Source of the DNA: Candidatus Rifleibacteriota bacterium
GTDB taxonomy: Bacteria; Muiribacteriota; UBA6191; JACPRK01; JACQZM01
NCBI GenBank assembly: GCA_016213885.1
Contig: JACQZM010000002.1
Span: 1-44,515 of the forward strand
Reading direction: 5' to 3'
DNA length: 44,515 bases
Part shown: one piece after another, positions 1 through 8,003 of the stretch
Numbering within the stretch: position 1 is the first letter of the stretch
How the letters are laid out: each line of letters starts with the position of its first letter
The notes under the pieces: generated by a model
Told to the model about the DNA's origin: nothing
What the model saw: the letters and a program-made list of their open reading frames with translations, nothing else
The model's database searches: none
Position numbers and translations under genes: made by a program

Positions 1-157
1 CGGCCCCTCCCGGGAGCGGCGCGCAGGGTATCTCTACGCTGCAAATCGAAGGAGCCGTTTCGGCAAGACCATGACAGCAGCAAGTCACCCCCGGCACTTG
101 GCCACGCCAGCACGACTCAGGATTTGGAGCGATGGTCCTGGCGCTGCGGTCCGATCG

Positions 158-186
158 TTGAATTCCCGTTCCAACCGTGGTATAGA
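158..186 (+). promoter_or_regulatory. Sigma70-type promoter
   Basis: TTGAAT (158-163), a 17-nt spacer and TATAGA (181-186) match the housekeeping promoter pattern at four of six bases in each box. The predicted transcript would begin near 193, which supports the ATG at 224 as the start of the next gene and argues against the upstream ATG at 71. Confidence 0.5.
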
Positions 187-223
187 TGACGTTTTCGGGA
201 TAGATCGACAGGTCGGAGAGTCC

Positions 224-1711
224 ATGCCGGAACGCGCCCCCCGGAGAACGCTGCCACCCCGTCGCCAGCCTCCTCCTCCTCCGGCGCCGCAGATCGGCTT
301 GCTCGAGAAGGTCGTGGTCGTGAGCCTCCTGGGGCTTGGCCTGGTCGTTCTCTGGCTGCTCATCAGCCGGCAGTTCTTCAAGCGCCCCGTGGAGCCGCCG
401 ACCCGTCATCCCACGGCCACCCCCACCGTGGTCGCCCCTCCGACGCGGATCGCCACCCCGTCGCCGTCGGCGCAGCCCACCCCCTCCACGTCGCCGGTGC
501 CGGACCTGGCCACGATCCGGGCCCACTTCAGAGAGGATCTGCCGTTCATCGCGGTCCAGGACGTGGCCCGGGTCCTGGAGGCGGACACGGAGGCGATCGC
601 CAAGGACCAGTCGCTGGTGGAGCTCGAGCAGAACATGGAACGGATCGACCGGAAGATCCTCTACCACGCCCTGGACGAGTACCACCGGAAGGCCACCACT
701 CCCCGGCAGAAACAGGTGGACCGCTACTTCCAGTCGCTGGTGGCCTCCAAGAGCTTCCTGTTCGAGCGCTACAACCTCCGGAAGTCCCTGGAGCAGTTCG
801 AGCAGCTCGCGTCGGACCGGCAGTCGCCGCTGGCGGAGCTCGCGATCAACAAGAAGGGGATGCTCCTGGTGAGCCAGAACCCGGCCGACGCCATCTCCGC
901 GTTCTCGCGCCAGATCAGGGAGTTCCCCGGCTGCCCGCTGAACGGGTTCGCCTCGCTCATGATAGGTACCTGCTACCGCGCGCTGGAGCAGGACAGCCGG
1001 GCGTTGTCGCAGTACAAGGAGACCCTGGAGAAGTACAAGACCGCCTACGGAGAAGGCGGCCTTCCGCTGGAGCCGTTCGTCCGCCACGCCCTGGCCGACA
1101 CCATGATCAAAATGGGCGATCGCGACGGCGCCAGGGCCGAGCTGGGCCTCATCGTGGCCAACTTCAGAGGAGACGCTCCAGAGCCTCCCGGCCCCGGGAA
1201 AGGGCTAGCCTCCGGTCGGCCTGCACTCCGACCGGCCACGGCAGCCTACCGATTGTCCGTCCCGTTTCCGATAGTGAGAGTGGACACCGCGGGGGTCCCT
1301 CTCTTGAGTCGTTTCATCTGGATCTTGATCACCGTCGCCCTGGCCTTCATCGGTTGCGGCTCCCAGGAGTTCGGCCCACCGGTCTTCGGGCCCACCCTCC
1401 TCGAAGAGACCACGACCCTGGAGGGGCAGGTGGTGGTCAATTACCGGGTCGAGACGGTGGAGAAGTTCGGCACCACGGAGTTCACGTTCAACGGATCGGT
1501 GCAGAACCTGGGGGCCGACGTCAGGAACGCCCGGTTCGAGGTGCTGTCCACGAAGAACAACCCGGACCCCAACGGCATCAGGGCCCAGAAGGTGATCGCC
1601 AGCCAGCCGTTCGGCGATCTGCTGGCCGGCCAGCGCAGCGTCGTCGCCCTCACCGGCATCGTCCCCAACGTGGACAACGTCACCGTGAAAGGCCGGTTCG
1701 CCCGGGACTGA
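224..1711 (+). CDS. TPR-like membrane-anchored protein, fused in frame to a lipoprotein
   Basis: The ATG at 224 follows GGAGAG and lies downstream of the promoter at 158-186. The 495-residue frame has a Pro-rich cytoplasmic start, one membrane helix (about residues 25-45), a Pro/Thr/Ser-rich linker and a helical region resembling tetratricopeptide repeats (for example CPLNGFASLMIGTCYRALEQ), which suggests an anchored scaffold. From about codon 325 the sequence looks non-coding (Pro/Gly/Arg-rich), and a second export signal with a lipobox (FIGC) follows at 1304-1360. In the +1 frame a TAG lies at 1206-1208, directly before a hairpin at 1212-1235. I infer two genes joined by a one-base indel, real or artefactual: a TPR protein ending near 1208 and a lipoprotein. 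The substrate or partner is unknown. Confidence 0.6.
   Translation: MPERAPRRTLPPRRQPPPPPAPQIGLLEKVVVVSLLGLGLVVLWLLISRQFFKRPVEPPTRHPTATPTVVAPPTRIATPSPSAQPTPSTSPVPDLATIRAHFREDLPFIAVQDVARVLEADTEAIAKDQSLVELEQNMERIDRKILYHALDEYHRKATTPRQKQVDRYFQSLVASKSFLFERYNLRKSLEQFEQLASDRQSPLAELAINKKGMLLVSQNPADAISAFSRQIREFPGCPLNGFASLMIGTCYRALEQDSRALSQYKETLEKYKTAYGEGGLPLEPFVRHALADTMIKMGDRDGARAELGLIVANFRGDAPEPPGPGKGLASGRPALRPATAAYRLSVPFPIVRVDTAGVPLLSRFIWILITVALAFIGCGSQEFGPPVFGPTLLEETTTLEGQVVVNYRVETVEKFGTTEFTFNGSVQNLGADVRNARFEVLSTKNNPDPNGIRAQKVIASQPFGDLLAGQRSVVALTGIVPNVDNVTVKGRFARD
1212..1235 (+). terminator. Hairpin at the presumed original gene boundary
   Basis: A perfect 8-bp inverted repeat, CCGGTCGG (1212-1219) and CCGACCGG (1228-1235), encloses an 8-nt loop. 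There is no T-run, so it is at best a weak terminator. Its position four bases after an out-of-frame TAG marks where the TPR gene probably ended. Confidence 0.35.
1304..1711 (+). other. Embedded lipoprotein segment with its own signal peptide
   Basis: A TTG codon at 1304 opens a segment of 135 residues that reads as a complete lipoprotein: short basic start (SRF), a hydrophobic core, and lipobox FIGC, followed by an acidic, beta-rich domain (motifs TEFTFNGSVQNLG and GDLLAGQRSVVALTG). The domain resembles FxLYD/DUF3426-type beta-sandwich lipoprotein domains, which is a weak assignment. It is in frame with the upstream TPR sequence, with no stop between. No good ribosome binding site precedes the TTG. 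It converges on the M48 protease gene 28 bp downstream. Confidence 0.45.
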
Positions 1712-1739
1712 GCCCGGTCACGCCAGCGCTGTCGGGCCG

Positions 1740-2600
1740 TCACGGGCCACCTTCCCTGACCTCGAGGGTCTGCCCGTTCTTCAGCCGGATCGTGCGCCAG
1801 CCGTCGGAGCTCCCCACCGGCTCCGGCCCGGCGTCCGTGACAGGAGGGCCCGGGCGGCGCGCGCCGTGGCGCGAGGCGGACGCCCCGGGGGCCGGCTCGA
1901 ACACCGGAGGCGTCACGCCGCGGAAGAATCCGTACGAGAGGATCATCCGCTGGTTCACCTGGCTGGTGGAGTATCTGGCGAGGTTCTTCTGGTTGTGCGC
2001 GGCCCTGCTGTCGGGCTCCGGATGCGTCGACAGGAAGCTGAACAGCTCCTTGTCCCCCTTCCGGGCCAGCTTCTTCATCACGTTCACCACGGCCCGGGGA
2101 CAGTACCCGGCCCGGGCCATGTAGCGCATGCCGTGGTCGTCGGCCTCCGACTCCTGCTTGCGGGAGTAGTGGAGCATGCCGAGGTTGCCGGCCAGTCTCC
2201 CCAGATCGGAGACCTCCGGGTTGTTCGTCACGGCGCCCAGCACTCCCACGGCCACGCTGGTGATGACGCCCCGTTTGGCGGTGCTCTGGATGTGCTTCCG
2301 GCTCACGTGGGCGATCTCGTGGGCCAGCACGGCGGCCAGCTCGTCGTCCCACTCGACCATCCTGAGGATGCCGCGGGTCACCGCCACCTCGCCCTTGGCG
2401 GTGGCGAAGGCGTTCACCTCGTTCGAATCGATCATGAGGACCTTGAGCCGGGCCACGTCCAGCCCGGCCCACGGCGCGATCCGCATGACGATCGACCGGA
2501 CCCACACCAGCGCCTCGGGGTTGTCGTACAGCCGGGTCGCGCCACCGGCCAGCGTCGGCGCCAGCAGGGTGATCAACAGACAGACCCGGACGATCCGCAT
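1740..2600 (-). CDS. Exported M48-family zinc metalloprotease
   Basis: The 286-residue product starts at ATG 2600, six bases after GGGAGG, and opens with a signal peptide of about 20 residues. It carries the M48 zinc motif HEIAH (His94, Glu95, His98) and the downstream third ligand in the ESEADDHGMRYM segment, as in the Oma1/BepA/YfgC branch that degrades or checks misassembled envelope proteins. The C-terminal 60 residues are Pro/Ala-rich and end in a short basic segment with no domain I recognise. No TPR tail as in BepA is present. It sits alone on the minus strand, and a two-hairpin element (2615-2677) ends 14 bases before its start codon. Function as a periplasmic quality-control protease follows from the family; the substrate is unknown. 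Confidence 0.88.
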   Translation of the reverse strand: MRIVRVCLLITLLAPTLAGGATRLYDNPEALVWVRSIVMRIAPWAGLDVARLKVLMIDSNEVNAFATAKGEVAVTRGILRMVEWDDELAAVLAHEIAHVSRKHIQSTAKRGVITSVAVGVLGAVTNNPEVSDLGRLAGNLGMLHYSRKQESEADDHGMRYMARAGYCPRAVVNVMKKLARKGDKELFSFLSTHPEPDSRAAHNQKNLARYSTSQVNQRMILSYGFFRGVTPPVFEPAPGASASRHGARRPGPPVTDAGPEPVGSSDGWRTIRLKNGQTLEVREGGP

Positions 2601-2614
2601 GCCCCACCTCCCAA

Positions 2615-2677
2615 GACCCGGCGCCTCGCCGGGTCCGAGTCGCGCCCCCGAGCGCGACCTCAATCCGGATCCCTTCC
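2615..2677 (-). repeat. Two-hairpin leader element, conserved copy 1
   Basis: Read on the minus strand, this element is a box GGGATCCGGATTGAG, hairpin 1 (GTCGCGC/GCGCGAC, 2639-2658, 6-nt loop) and hairpin 2 (GACCCGGCG/CGCCGGGTC, 2615-2635, loop AGG), then the ribosome binding site of the M48 gene. A second copy at 12610-12668 has the same order. The third pair of hairpin 2 is C-G here and T-A there, a compensatory change. Confidence 0.65.
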
Positions 2678-2690
2678 TCTTTTTTCTCTC

Positions 2691-2722
2691 TCCCGAGCGC
2701 GACCTCGATCCGGATCCCCTCC
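2691..2722 (-). repeat. Partial duplicate of the leader element (box plus first arm)
   Basis: The box and left arm of hairpin 1 recur here (GGATCCGGATCGAGGTCGCG on the minus strand), about 45 bases upstream of the same sequence in copy 1 and separated from it by a purine-rich spacer (GAGAGAGAAAAAAGAGGAAG). The second arm and hairpin 2 are missing, so this is an incomplete tandem duplication. Confidence 0.55.
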
Positions 2723-2837
2723 ACTTCCTCGGTGACTCTGCAGCCAGGCCGAGGCCTGATCACAGGCCCGACTCCGCGAAACAGGCGGGGGATCCTGGCT
2801 CCCGGGATGCGTTGACGATCCCTCCGGGATCGCCAGC

Positions 2838-4391
2838 TCAGAGCGAGTTCATGAACTCCACGAGATCCCTGCGATGCTCCGGATCGGTGACGACGAACGG
2901 GTGGGCCGGCGCCGGCGTGAACGGCTTCACGTGGAGCGGGCTGCCCGGCACCAGCCTGGCCGGGTTCATCAGGTCGTCCAGCGTCGCGCAGGTCTGGTCG
3001 TGGAGGTACGGCGCCGTGGCGTAGATGCTGGTCAGCGGCGCCGTGCGGATCCCGCCGGTCTCCTTCATCCGGGCGGTGGGGGGCGAGTTGGAGCCCATGG
3101 CGTCGAACGGGAACACCCGCTGGTTCGTGTACATTCCCAGCATGGGGGTGTGACAGGCGTTGCACCTGTACGAGTCGAACAGCGCCTCGCCCCGCTTGGC
3201 CCGCGCCCTGTCGACCTTGGGGTTCTTCACCGGCTTGAGCGTGGTGAGATAGGTGCACAGGGCGAGGGAGACCTTCAGCGGCGCCATGTACGGGGATCCC
3301 TGCATCAGCCAGGCGTTGGAGTGCCTCTGGTACTCCGGCATGGCCATGCCTCCGGACGACCAGAACCTGAGGCCGTGCATGCCCCGGGCGAGCATGATCG
3401 CCGTGGGGTTCTCCACCCCGTCAGGGAAGTACCGGAAGCTCAGGTCGGCGGTCCCGGCGGGCCACCGGTTCGCCTGGGCGCGGACGTCCGGCTCCAGGTT
3501 GTCGGCCAGGGCGATCAGCTTGCCGAACTGCAGCGTGCTGCTGGGCAAGCCGGCCTCGATCTTCCCGGTGGCCGGGTCGCGACCGGTGTGGCAATAGGCG
3601 CATGAGTAGCCCACCCGGATCTCGCCGTCGAGCCCTCTCTTGACCCTGACGCCCACGACGACCGTGGGCTTGGAGAACCGCTCGGCCTCGCCCTCGTCGA
3701 CCTCCGCCGCCCCGTCCTTGCGCGGGAGGAACCCGTACTTCTGGAACTTGTACGGATCGAGCCCGATCTTGGCCCTGGGGATCCTGAGCAGCGACGACGC
3801 CTCCTCGTTCTGCTGCGTCCAGCCGAAGAAGAGCGCCTTGCCCAGCTTGATCCGCTCCTCCTGGCCCAGCACCGTGAACGGGATGCCGTTGGACGGCCTG
3901 GGGTTCTTCGCGACCAGACGGAAGAAGCCCTTGGGCGCCATCTCGGTCCTGAGGTAGTCCCAGCGGATCACGGTCACGTCGCCGGTGGTGCAGTGCTCCG
4001 GCACGACGAACTGGATCTTCGTGTCGGTCCACTCGAGCATCTCCACCTGCGGGATCGCCTCCGTGAGGTTCAGCATCACCGCGGAGAACCCCTGCTTGTC
4101 CCCGAACCCGGTACCGGTCACCGTCACGACCGTGTTGGGAGGCCCTTCCCGGGGTTGCACGTCCGTGACCACCGGGTCCCTGTCGCTGGAGGGAACCAGC
4201 TCGTTGCCGTAGACCGCGAGGATGCTGTCCCCCATCTTGGTCACGTCGGCCGGTATGGGAACGGCCTTCATCTGGGAGGGAGGCGGGGGCCTGAGGATCC
4301 GCTTGGCGACGAAGTACCCGCAGACCAGGAAGAGACCGAGAAAGATGGCCATCATGGCGGCCAGGCGTGGACGGGTCTTGATGATACGCAC
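2838..4391 (-). CDS. Membrane-anchored di-haem cytochrome c with IPT/TIG domain
   Basis: The start is GTG 4391, preceded by AAAGGAGG at a good distance. The 517-residue protein has an N-terminal anchor helix, an IPT/TIG immunoglobulin-like domain at about residues 68-150 (VTDVQPREGPPNTVVTVTGT), and two c-type haem motifs, CAYCH (264-268) and CNACH (410-414). The C-terminal half, with GGIRTAPLTSIYATAPYLHD, resembles the di-haem cytochrome c peroxidase/MauG and RoxA-like group, which act on peroxide or organic substrates outside the cytoplasm. The IPT domain is an unusual addition, probably a docking or carbohydrate-binding module. A promoter (4483-4512) lies upstream. The gene stands alone, so the electron partner cannot be named. 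Confidence 0.75.
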   Translation of the reverse strand: MRIIKTRPRLAAMMAIFLGLFLVCGYFVAKRILRPPPPSQMKAVPIPADVTKMGDSILAVYGNELVPSSDRDPVVTDVQPREGPPNTVVTVTGTGFGDKQGFSAVMLNLTEAIPQVEMLEWTDTKIQFVVPEHCTTGDVTVIRWDYLRTEMAPKGFFRLVAKNPRPSNGIPFTVLGQEERIKLGKALFFGWTQQNEEASSLLRIPRAKIGLDPYKFQKYGFLPRKDGAAEVDEGEAERFSKPTVVVGVRVKRGLDGEIRVGYSCAYCHTGRDPATGKIEAGLPSSTLQFGKLIALADNLEPDVRAQANRWPAGTADLSFRYFPDGVENPTAIMLARGMHGLRFWSSGGMAMPEYQRHSNAWLMQGSPYMAPLKVSLALCTYLTTLKPVKNPKVDRARAKRGEALFDSYRCNACHTPMLGMYTNQRVFPFDAMGSNSPPTARMKETGGIRTAPLTSIYATAPYLHDQTCATLDDLMNPARLVPGSPLHVKPFTPAPAHPFVVTDPEHRRDLVEFMNSL

Positions 4392-4482
4392 CCGTTGCCT
4401 CCTTTGCGAAATCGGGGCGAACGGTCGAGCGTCCGATCCCGGGCCGCTCGAGCCGTCCGGAGAAACCGGGAATGGAGGCACG

Positions 4483-4512
4483 ATATTAGCACAGGACATC
4501 TCGCAGAGCCAA
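4483..4512 (-). promoter_or_regulatory. Sigma70-type promoter of the cytochrome gene
   Basis: On the minus strand TTGGCT (4507-4512) is followed by an 18-nt spacer and TAATAT (4483-4488). The predicted start near 4476 would give a leader of about 85 nt ahead of the GTG at 4391. The degenerate hairpin element at 4528-4591 lies just upstream of this promoter. Confidence 0.45.
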
Positions 4513-4527
4513 GGGGGCTGATCCGGC

Positions 4528-4591
4528 GATCCGGCGTCTGGCCGACTCCGAGTCGGGCTCCCGGGCGCGAATCCAGATCAGGATCCGCTCC
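4528..4591 (-). repeat. Degenerate copy of the two-hairpin element
   Basis: Aligned to copies at 2615 and 12610, this copy keeps the box (GGATCCTGATCTGGATTCGC on the minus strand), the GC-rich middle and the hairpin-2 region (4528-4548), which here has seven paired positions of nine including one G-T. It shares GGATCA, then a C-run and TT, with the copy at 19244. Confidence 0.4.
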
Positions 4592-4816
4592 GCATTCCCC
4601 GATACCGTCGGCCCCGGACCGACGCCCTGTCCCGGGCCAGACTCCGCGACACCGGCGGGAGCCACTGTGCTCCGGATTGCCCATAGACCGGTGTTCGGGT
4701 ACGCTCTAGCTGGCCGGGGACGGCTCGCCCCGGAGCGAGCCGCCGGGGCTGGAATGGTGACTCGCCGCGAGCCGCGGAATGCTGGCGGCGGCTCCGTGGA
4801 GTGACGAGGGCGCGGC

Positions 4817-7099
4817 ATGACAGACGAGACGGACGATCTCGGACCTCCTGTCCGGCCCGCCGGCCACGGCTCTTCGGCGGGCACCGTGGCGCTCGGGCTG
4901 GGCGTCCTCAGCCAGGCCACTGCGCTCCTGCTGATCCGGGAGCTCCTCACGATCAGCCAGTCCGGAGAGCTGGTGGTGGGCGCCTCGCTGGCCGTGTGGC
5001 TCGTGGGGTGGGGGGCCGGCTGTCTGCTGGTCGGGCGAGCCGGGCTTCCCGTGGATCCCCGCACCGGCTGGTGGGGCCTCGGGATGCTGTGGCTCGTGGC
5101 CTGGGGCGCCATCCTGGGCATGGCCAACGCGCGGGAGCTGTTCTCCCTGCCGCCCCACTCGCCGCTGGCGCCGGCCCCGGCGCTCGGAGTGGCCACGTTG
5201 ATCCTGACCGTGCCGGCGCTGCTCGCCGGCGGTCTCTTCGGCCTTCTCACCCGGGGCACCGACGCGGCGTCGGCCCGGCTCATCTACGCGCTGGAGAGCC
5301 TGGGAAGCCTGGGCGTCGGGGTGTTCCTGTCGACGCCGCTCTGGGAACGGCCCGGGATCGCCGGCACCTTCGCGGGGCTCGCTCTGGCCGTGGTGACGCT
5401 GCGATGGCCGATCGCCCGGGCCGGCGCTGCGGGAGCGCGAGACGATCCGCGGGGCCGGGGGCTCGTGGCCATGGTGGCGCTGGCCGCCCTGCTGGGCGTC
5501 GTGGTCTGGCAGACCGCGGCACTCCTCCAGCGCCCCTGGGCCCGCACGCAGCCGCAGTCCAGGCTGGTGGAACAGCGGGAGCTGAGGCAGGGGCCTGCCG
5601 CGGCGCTGGAGCTGGCCGGCCAGACCACGATCTTCCTGGGCGGCCACCCGATGAACAGCTGGCCGGCCCGACAGGAGCGGGAAGCGCCGGTGGCGCTGGC
5701 CATGCTGCAGCACCCGCGACCCGGCAAGGTCCTCCTGTGGGGCGGCCGCGCCCCGCTCTTCGCCGCTCCGGCCAGGACGCTCTCGGCCGGGCAGGTGATC
5801 GTGCTCGTGGAGGACCCGGCGCTCCTGGCGTTCGAGCGGGCCCACCTGGGCGGCCTGGCCAAGGAGCTGGACGATCCGGCGATCCGGGTGGTCGAGTCCG
5901 AGCTCAGGGCGTTCCTGGCGGCCTCTGCCGACACGTTCGACGTGATGATCCTGGACAGCCCTGACCCGTCCACGGCGCTGGCGAACCGGATCTTCACCGT
6001 CGAGGGGCTACGGCTGGCCCGGCACGCCCTGGCCGAGGGCGGCGTGCTGGCCATGCCGCTCGGGTCGTCCTCGTCGGCCGGGACGCTGGGCCCGGCGTTC
6101 AAGGAGCGCAACCTCGCGCTCATGAGCACGTTCAAGTCGGTCTTCGGCGAGGTGCGCGCCATCCCCGGCGAGCAGGAGATGTGGTTCGCCAGGAAGCCCG
6201 GCAAGCCCGGAGCCGGAGCGCCGGCGCTCACCCTCTCGGCCGGCGAGCTGGCCGCTCGCCTGAGGGCCCGGCCGGGGCTCGCGTACCTGGGCGCCGACCA
6301 GATCGGGGAGTGCGTGCCCGCGTTCCCGGGCCGGCGGCTGGAGGCGATCTACGCCAAGGCGGTACCGGCCCCGGTCAACACGGACGACCGGCCCGCGGGC
6401 TACGTCCTCACGAACAGGGCCGAGGCCCAGACCTCGGAGAGCGGGGTGCGATGGGGCCAGATCGGCCAGGGAGTGCTGGCCGTGGAGCTTGCCGGGGTGG
6501 TCGTCCTCCTGGCGGTCGGCCTGGCGCGGATGGCTCCGCCGGCGCGGCGGCCCATCGTGGCGCTGGGGTTGATGGCGTGCGTCGCCATGGTGGTGCAGGT
6601 GCTGCTCTTTCTGATCTTCCAGACGCTGTTCGGGTCGCTCTACCGGGAGATAGGCCTCATCATGGGCCTGACCCTGGCCGGGGTGTCCATCGGATCGAGC
6701 CGCCTGTTCGAGCGGCTGCCGATCGTCTCCCGGATCCGGTCGCTCAGAGCGCTGGCCGCGGTGGCGGCGGTCTCCGCGGCCGCGGTGGCGGCGGTACCCC
6801 ACCTGACCGCCCTGGGCGTCGGGTCGACGGTGCTGTACGTCGTCGTTCTCGGGCTCACGACCTGGTTCGGTCTGCTGGGCGGTCATGCGTGGGCCCGGGC
6901 GCTGGAGGAGTCGCCCCCGTCGGCGACGCTGGCGCCCACGGCCTACGCCGGGGACATGGTGGGCGCCGCGACCGGCGCCCTGGCGACCGCCGGGTGGCTG
7001 GCGCCGCTTCTCGGCGTCTCGACCACCGCCCTGGCGGCCGCGGGGCTGGCTCTCGCGGCGGCGGTGGTGGCGCCTCGGATCACCGGGTCAGCGGCCTGA
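4817..7099 (+). CDS. Spermidine-synthase-like integral membrane protein
   Basis: The 760-residue product has about six N-terminal membrane helices, a soluble domain at about residues 235-440 and six or seven C-terminal helices. The middle resembles the Rossmann fold of spermidine synthase/SAM-dependent methyltransferases, with the typical segment FDVMILDSPDPS followed by ANRIFTVEGL. The nucleotide-binding glycine motif (usually GGGDG) appears as WGGRAP, so catalysis by the standard mechanism is doubtful. Membrane-embedded members of this superfamily are common but mostly uncharacterised. The start ATG 4817 has a weak ribosome binding site (GACGAGGG). The gene overlaps the convergent WG-repeat gene by 20 bp. 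Substrate unknown. Confidence 0.75.
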   Translation: MTDETDDLGPPVRPAGHGSSAGTVALGLGVLSQATALLLIRELLTISQSGELVVGASLAVWLVGWGAGCLLVGRAGLPVDPRTGWWGLGMLWLVAWGAILGMANARELFSLPPHSPLAPAPALGVATLILTVPALLAGGLFGLLTRGTDAASARLIYALESLGSLGVGVFLSTPLWERPGIAGTFAGLALAVVTLRWPIARAGAAGARDDPRGRGLVAMVALAALLGVVVWQTAALLQRPWARTQPQSRLVEQRELRQGPAAALELAGQTTIFLGGHPMNSWPARQEREAPVALAMLQHPRPGKVLLWGGRAPLFAAPARTLSAGQVIVLVEDPALLAFERAHLGGLAKELDDPAIRVVESELRAFLAASADTFDVMILDSPDPSTALANRIFTVEGLRLARHALAEGGVLAMPLGSSSSAGTLGPAFKERNLALMSTFKSVFGEVRAIPGEQEMWFARKPGKPGAGAPALTLSAGELAARLRARPGLAYLGADQIGECVPAFPGRRLEAIYAKAVPAPVNTDDRPAGYVLTNRAEAQTSESGVRWGQIGQGVLAVELAGVVVLLAVGLARMAPPARRPIVALGLMACVAMVVQVLLFLIFQTLFGSLYREIGLIMGLTLAGVSIGSSRLFERLPIVSRIRSLRALAAVAAVSAAAVAAVPHLTALGVGSTVLYVVVLGLTTWFGLLGGHAWARALEESPPSATLAPTAYAGDMVGAATGALATAGWLAPLLGVSTTALAAAGLALAAAVVAPRITGSAA

Positions 7100-7933
7100 C
7101 GAACCGTCCCGAGCGATCCACGTAGCCGATCGCCCCGGCCCTGGATACCCGGGCCAGGCCGCCAGCGAAGTCGTCGGCCTGATCGAACTGCGGCTTGATC
7201 ACGAAAGTCCCCTTGAGGTCGATGTACCCCCACCCCTCCTTGACCTTGGCCGCTGCAAGCCCCTCGACGAAGTGAGCCGCATCCTCGAACCGCGGCTTGA
7301 TCACCACCACACCGTCCCGGTTCACGAATCCCCACGGGTCGTAGGCGCTCTTGAACGCGCACATCCCCTCTGAAAACGGCCTGATCTCGCCGTACTGGAC
7401 CGGGACGATGGCGCCGCCGGAGATGTCGACGAACCCCCACAGCCGCTTGTGGCACACCCCGGCCACACCGTCGGAGAACTCGCCCAGGGTGGTGGTGAAC
7501 TCGCCCAGCACCGTGTGGTAGAACGGCTTGACCGCCCACTCCCCCTTCCTGTCGATGAAGCCCCGCGGTCGCAGTATCCCCAGGTGACCGAATCGTTCGC
7601 CGCCGCCAGCCCTTCGGAGAAGTCCCGGCTGTCGAGCACGTCGATCGCCTCGAGGTCGTCGAACCGGGGCTGGATGACCAGCTTGCCTGTGGCGTCCACG
7701 TACCCCCACTTCGAGTCCTGGCAGACCGCCGCCATCCCGTCGGACATGGCCCGGGTCTTGTCGAACCGCGGCGCCACCACGATCTTGCCCTGCCGGTCCA
7801 TGAGCCCCCAGCGCCCCTTCGAGAGGATCGGGTAGAGCCGGTCGATCGGACCGGCCGGTTCGGGGCTTGCGGCGAACGCCGCGACGCCACCTGCGACGAC
7901 GAGCACGAGCGCTGCTGCGATGGTGTTTCCCAA
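7080..7933 (-). CDS. Exported WG-repeat protein, frameshifted
   Basis: The best start is TTG 7933, seven bases after GAGGGGAGG, opening a signal peptide (GNTIAAALVLVVAGGVAAFA). The product carries repeated WG units such as WGLMDRQGKIVVAPRFD, WGYVDATGKLVIQPRFDD, WGFVNRDGVVVIKPRFED and WGYIDLKGTFVIKPQFDQ, a family of short beta-repeats of unknown function, often exported. The frame breaks near 7560-7570: the text before (VTWGYCDR) and after (GFIDRKGEWAVKPF) is restored as one protein by adding one base in a run of four G. About 284 residues result. It is either a recent pseudogene or a consensus error; both halves remain well conserved, which favours the latter. Confidence 0.75.
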
Positions 7934-8003
7934 GGGCGAACCTCCCCTCGAATCAACCATGGGCGAGGCATCCGGGAATCGTCGGGATGCCGGAACGATC
8001 AGC

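Larger units (their letters stand above)
4392..4816. other. Intergenic region between divergent genes
   Basis: This 425-bp stretch separates the cytochrome gene (minus) from the membrane aminopropyltransferase-like gene (plus). It holds the minus-strand promoter at 4483-4512 and a degenerate copy of the two-hairpin element at 4528-4591. In 4592-4816 I see no gene and no convincing plus-strand promoter. Confidence 0.6.

Noticed and set aside
71..223. Earlier ATG for the first gene
   Set aside because: A promoter lies at 158-186 downstream of it, and AAGGAG is 16 bases away from that ATG, too far.
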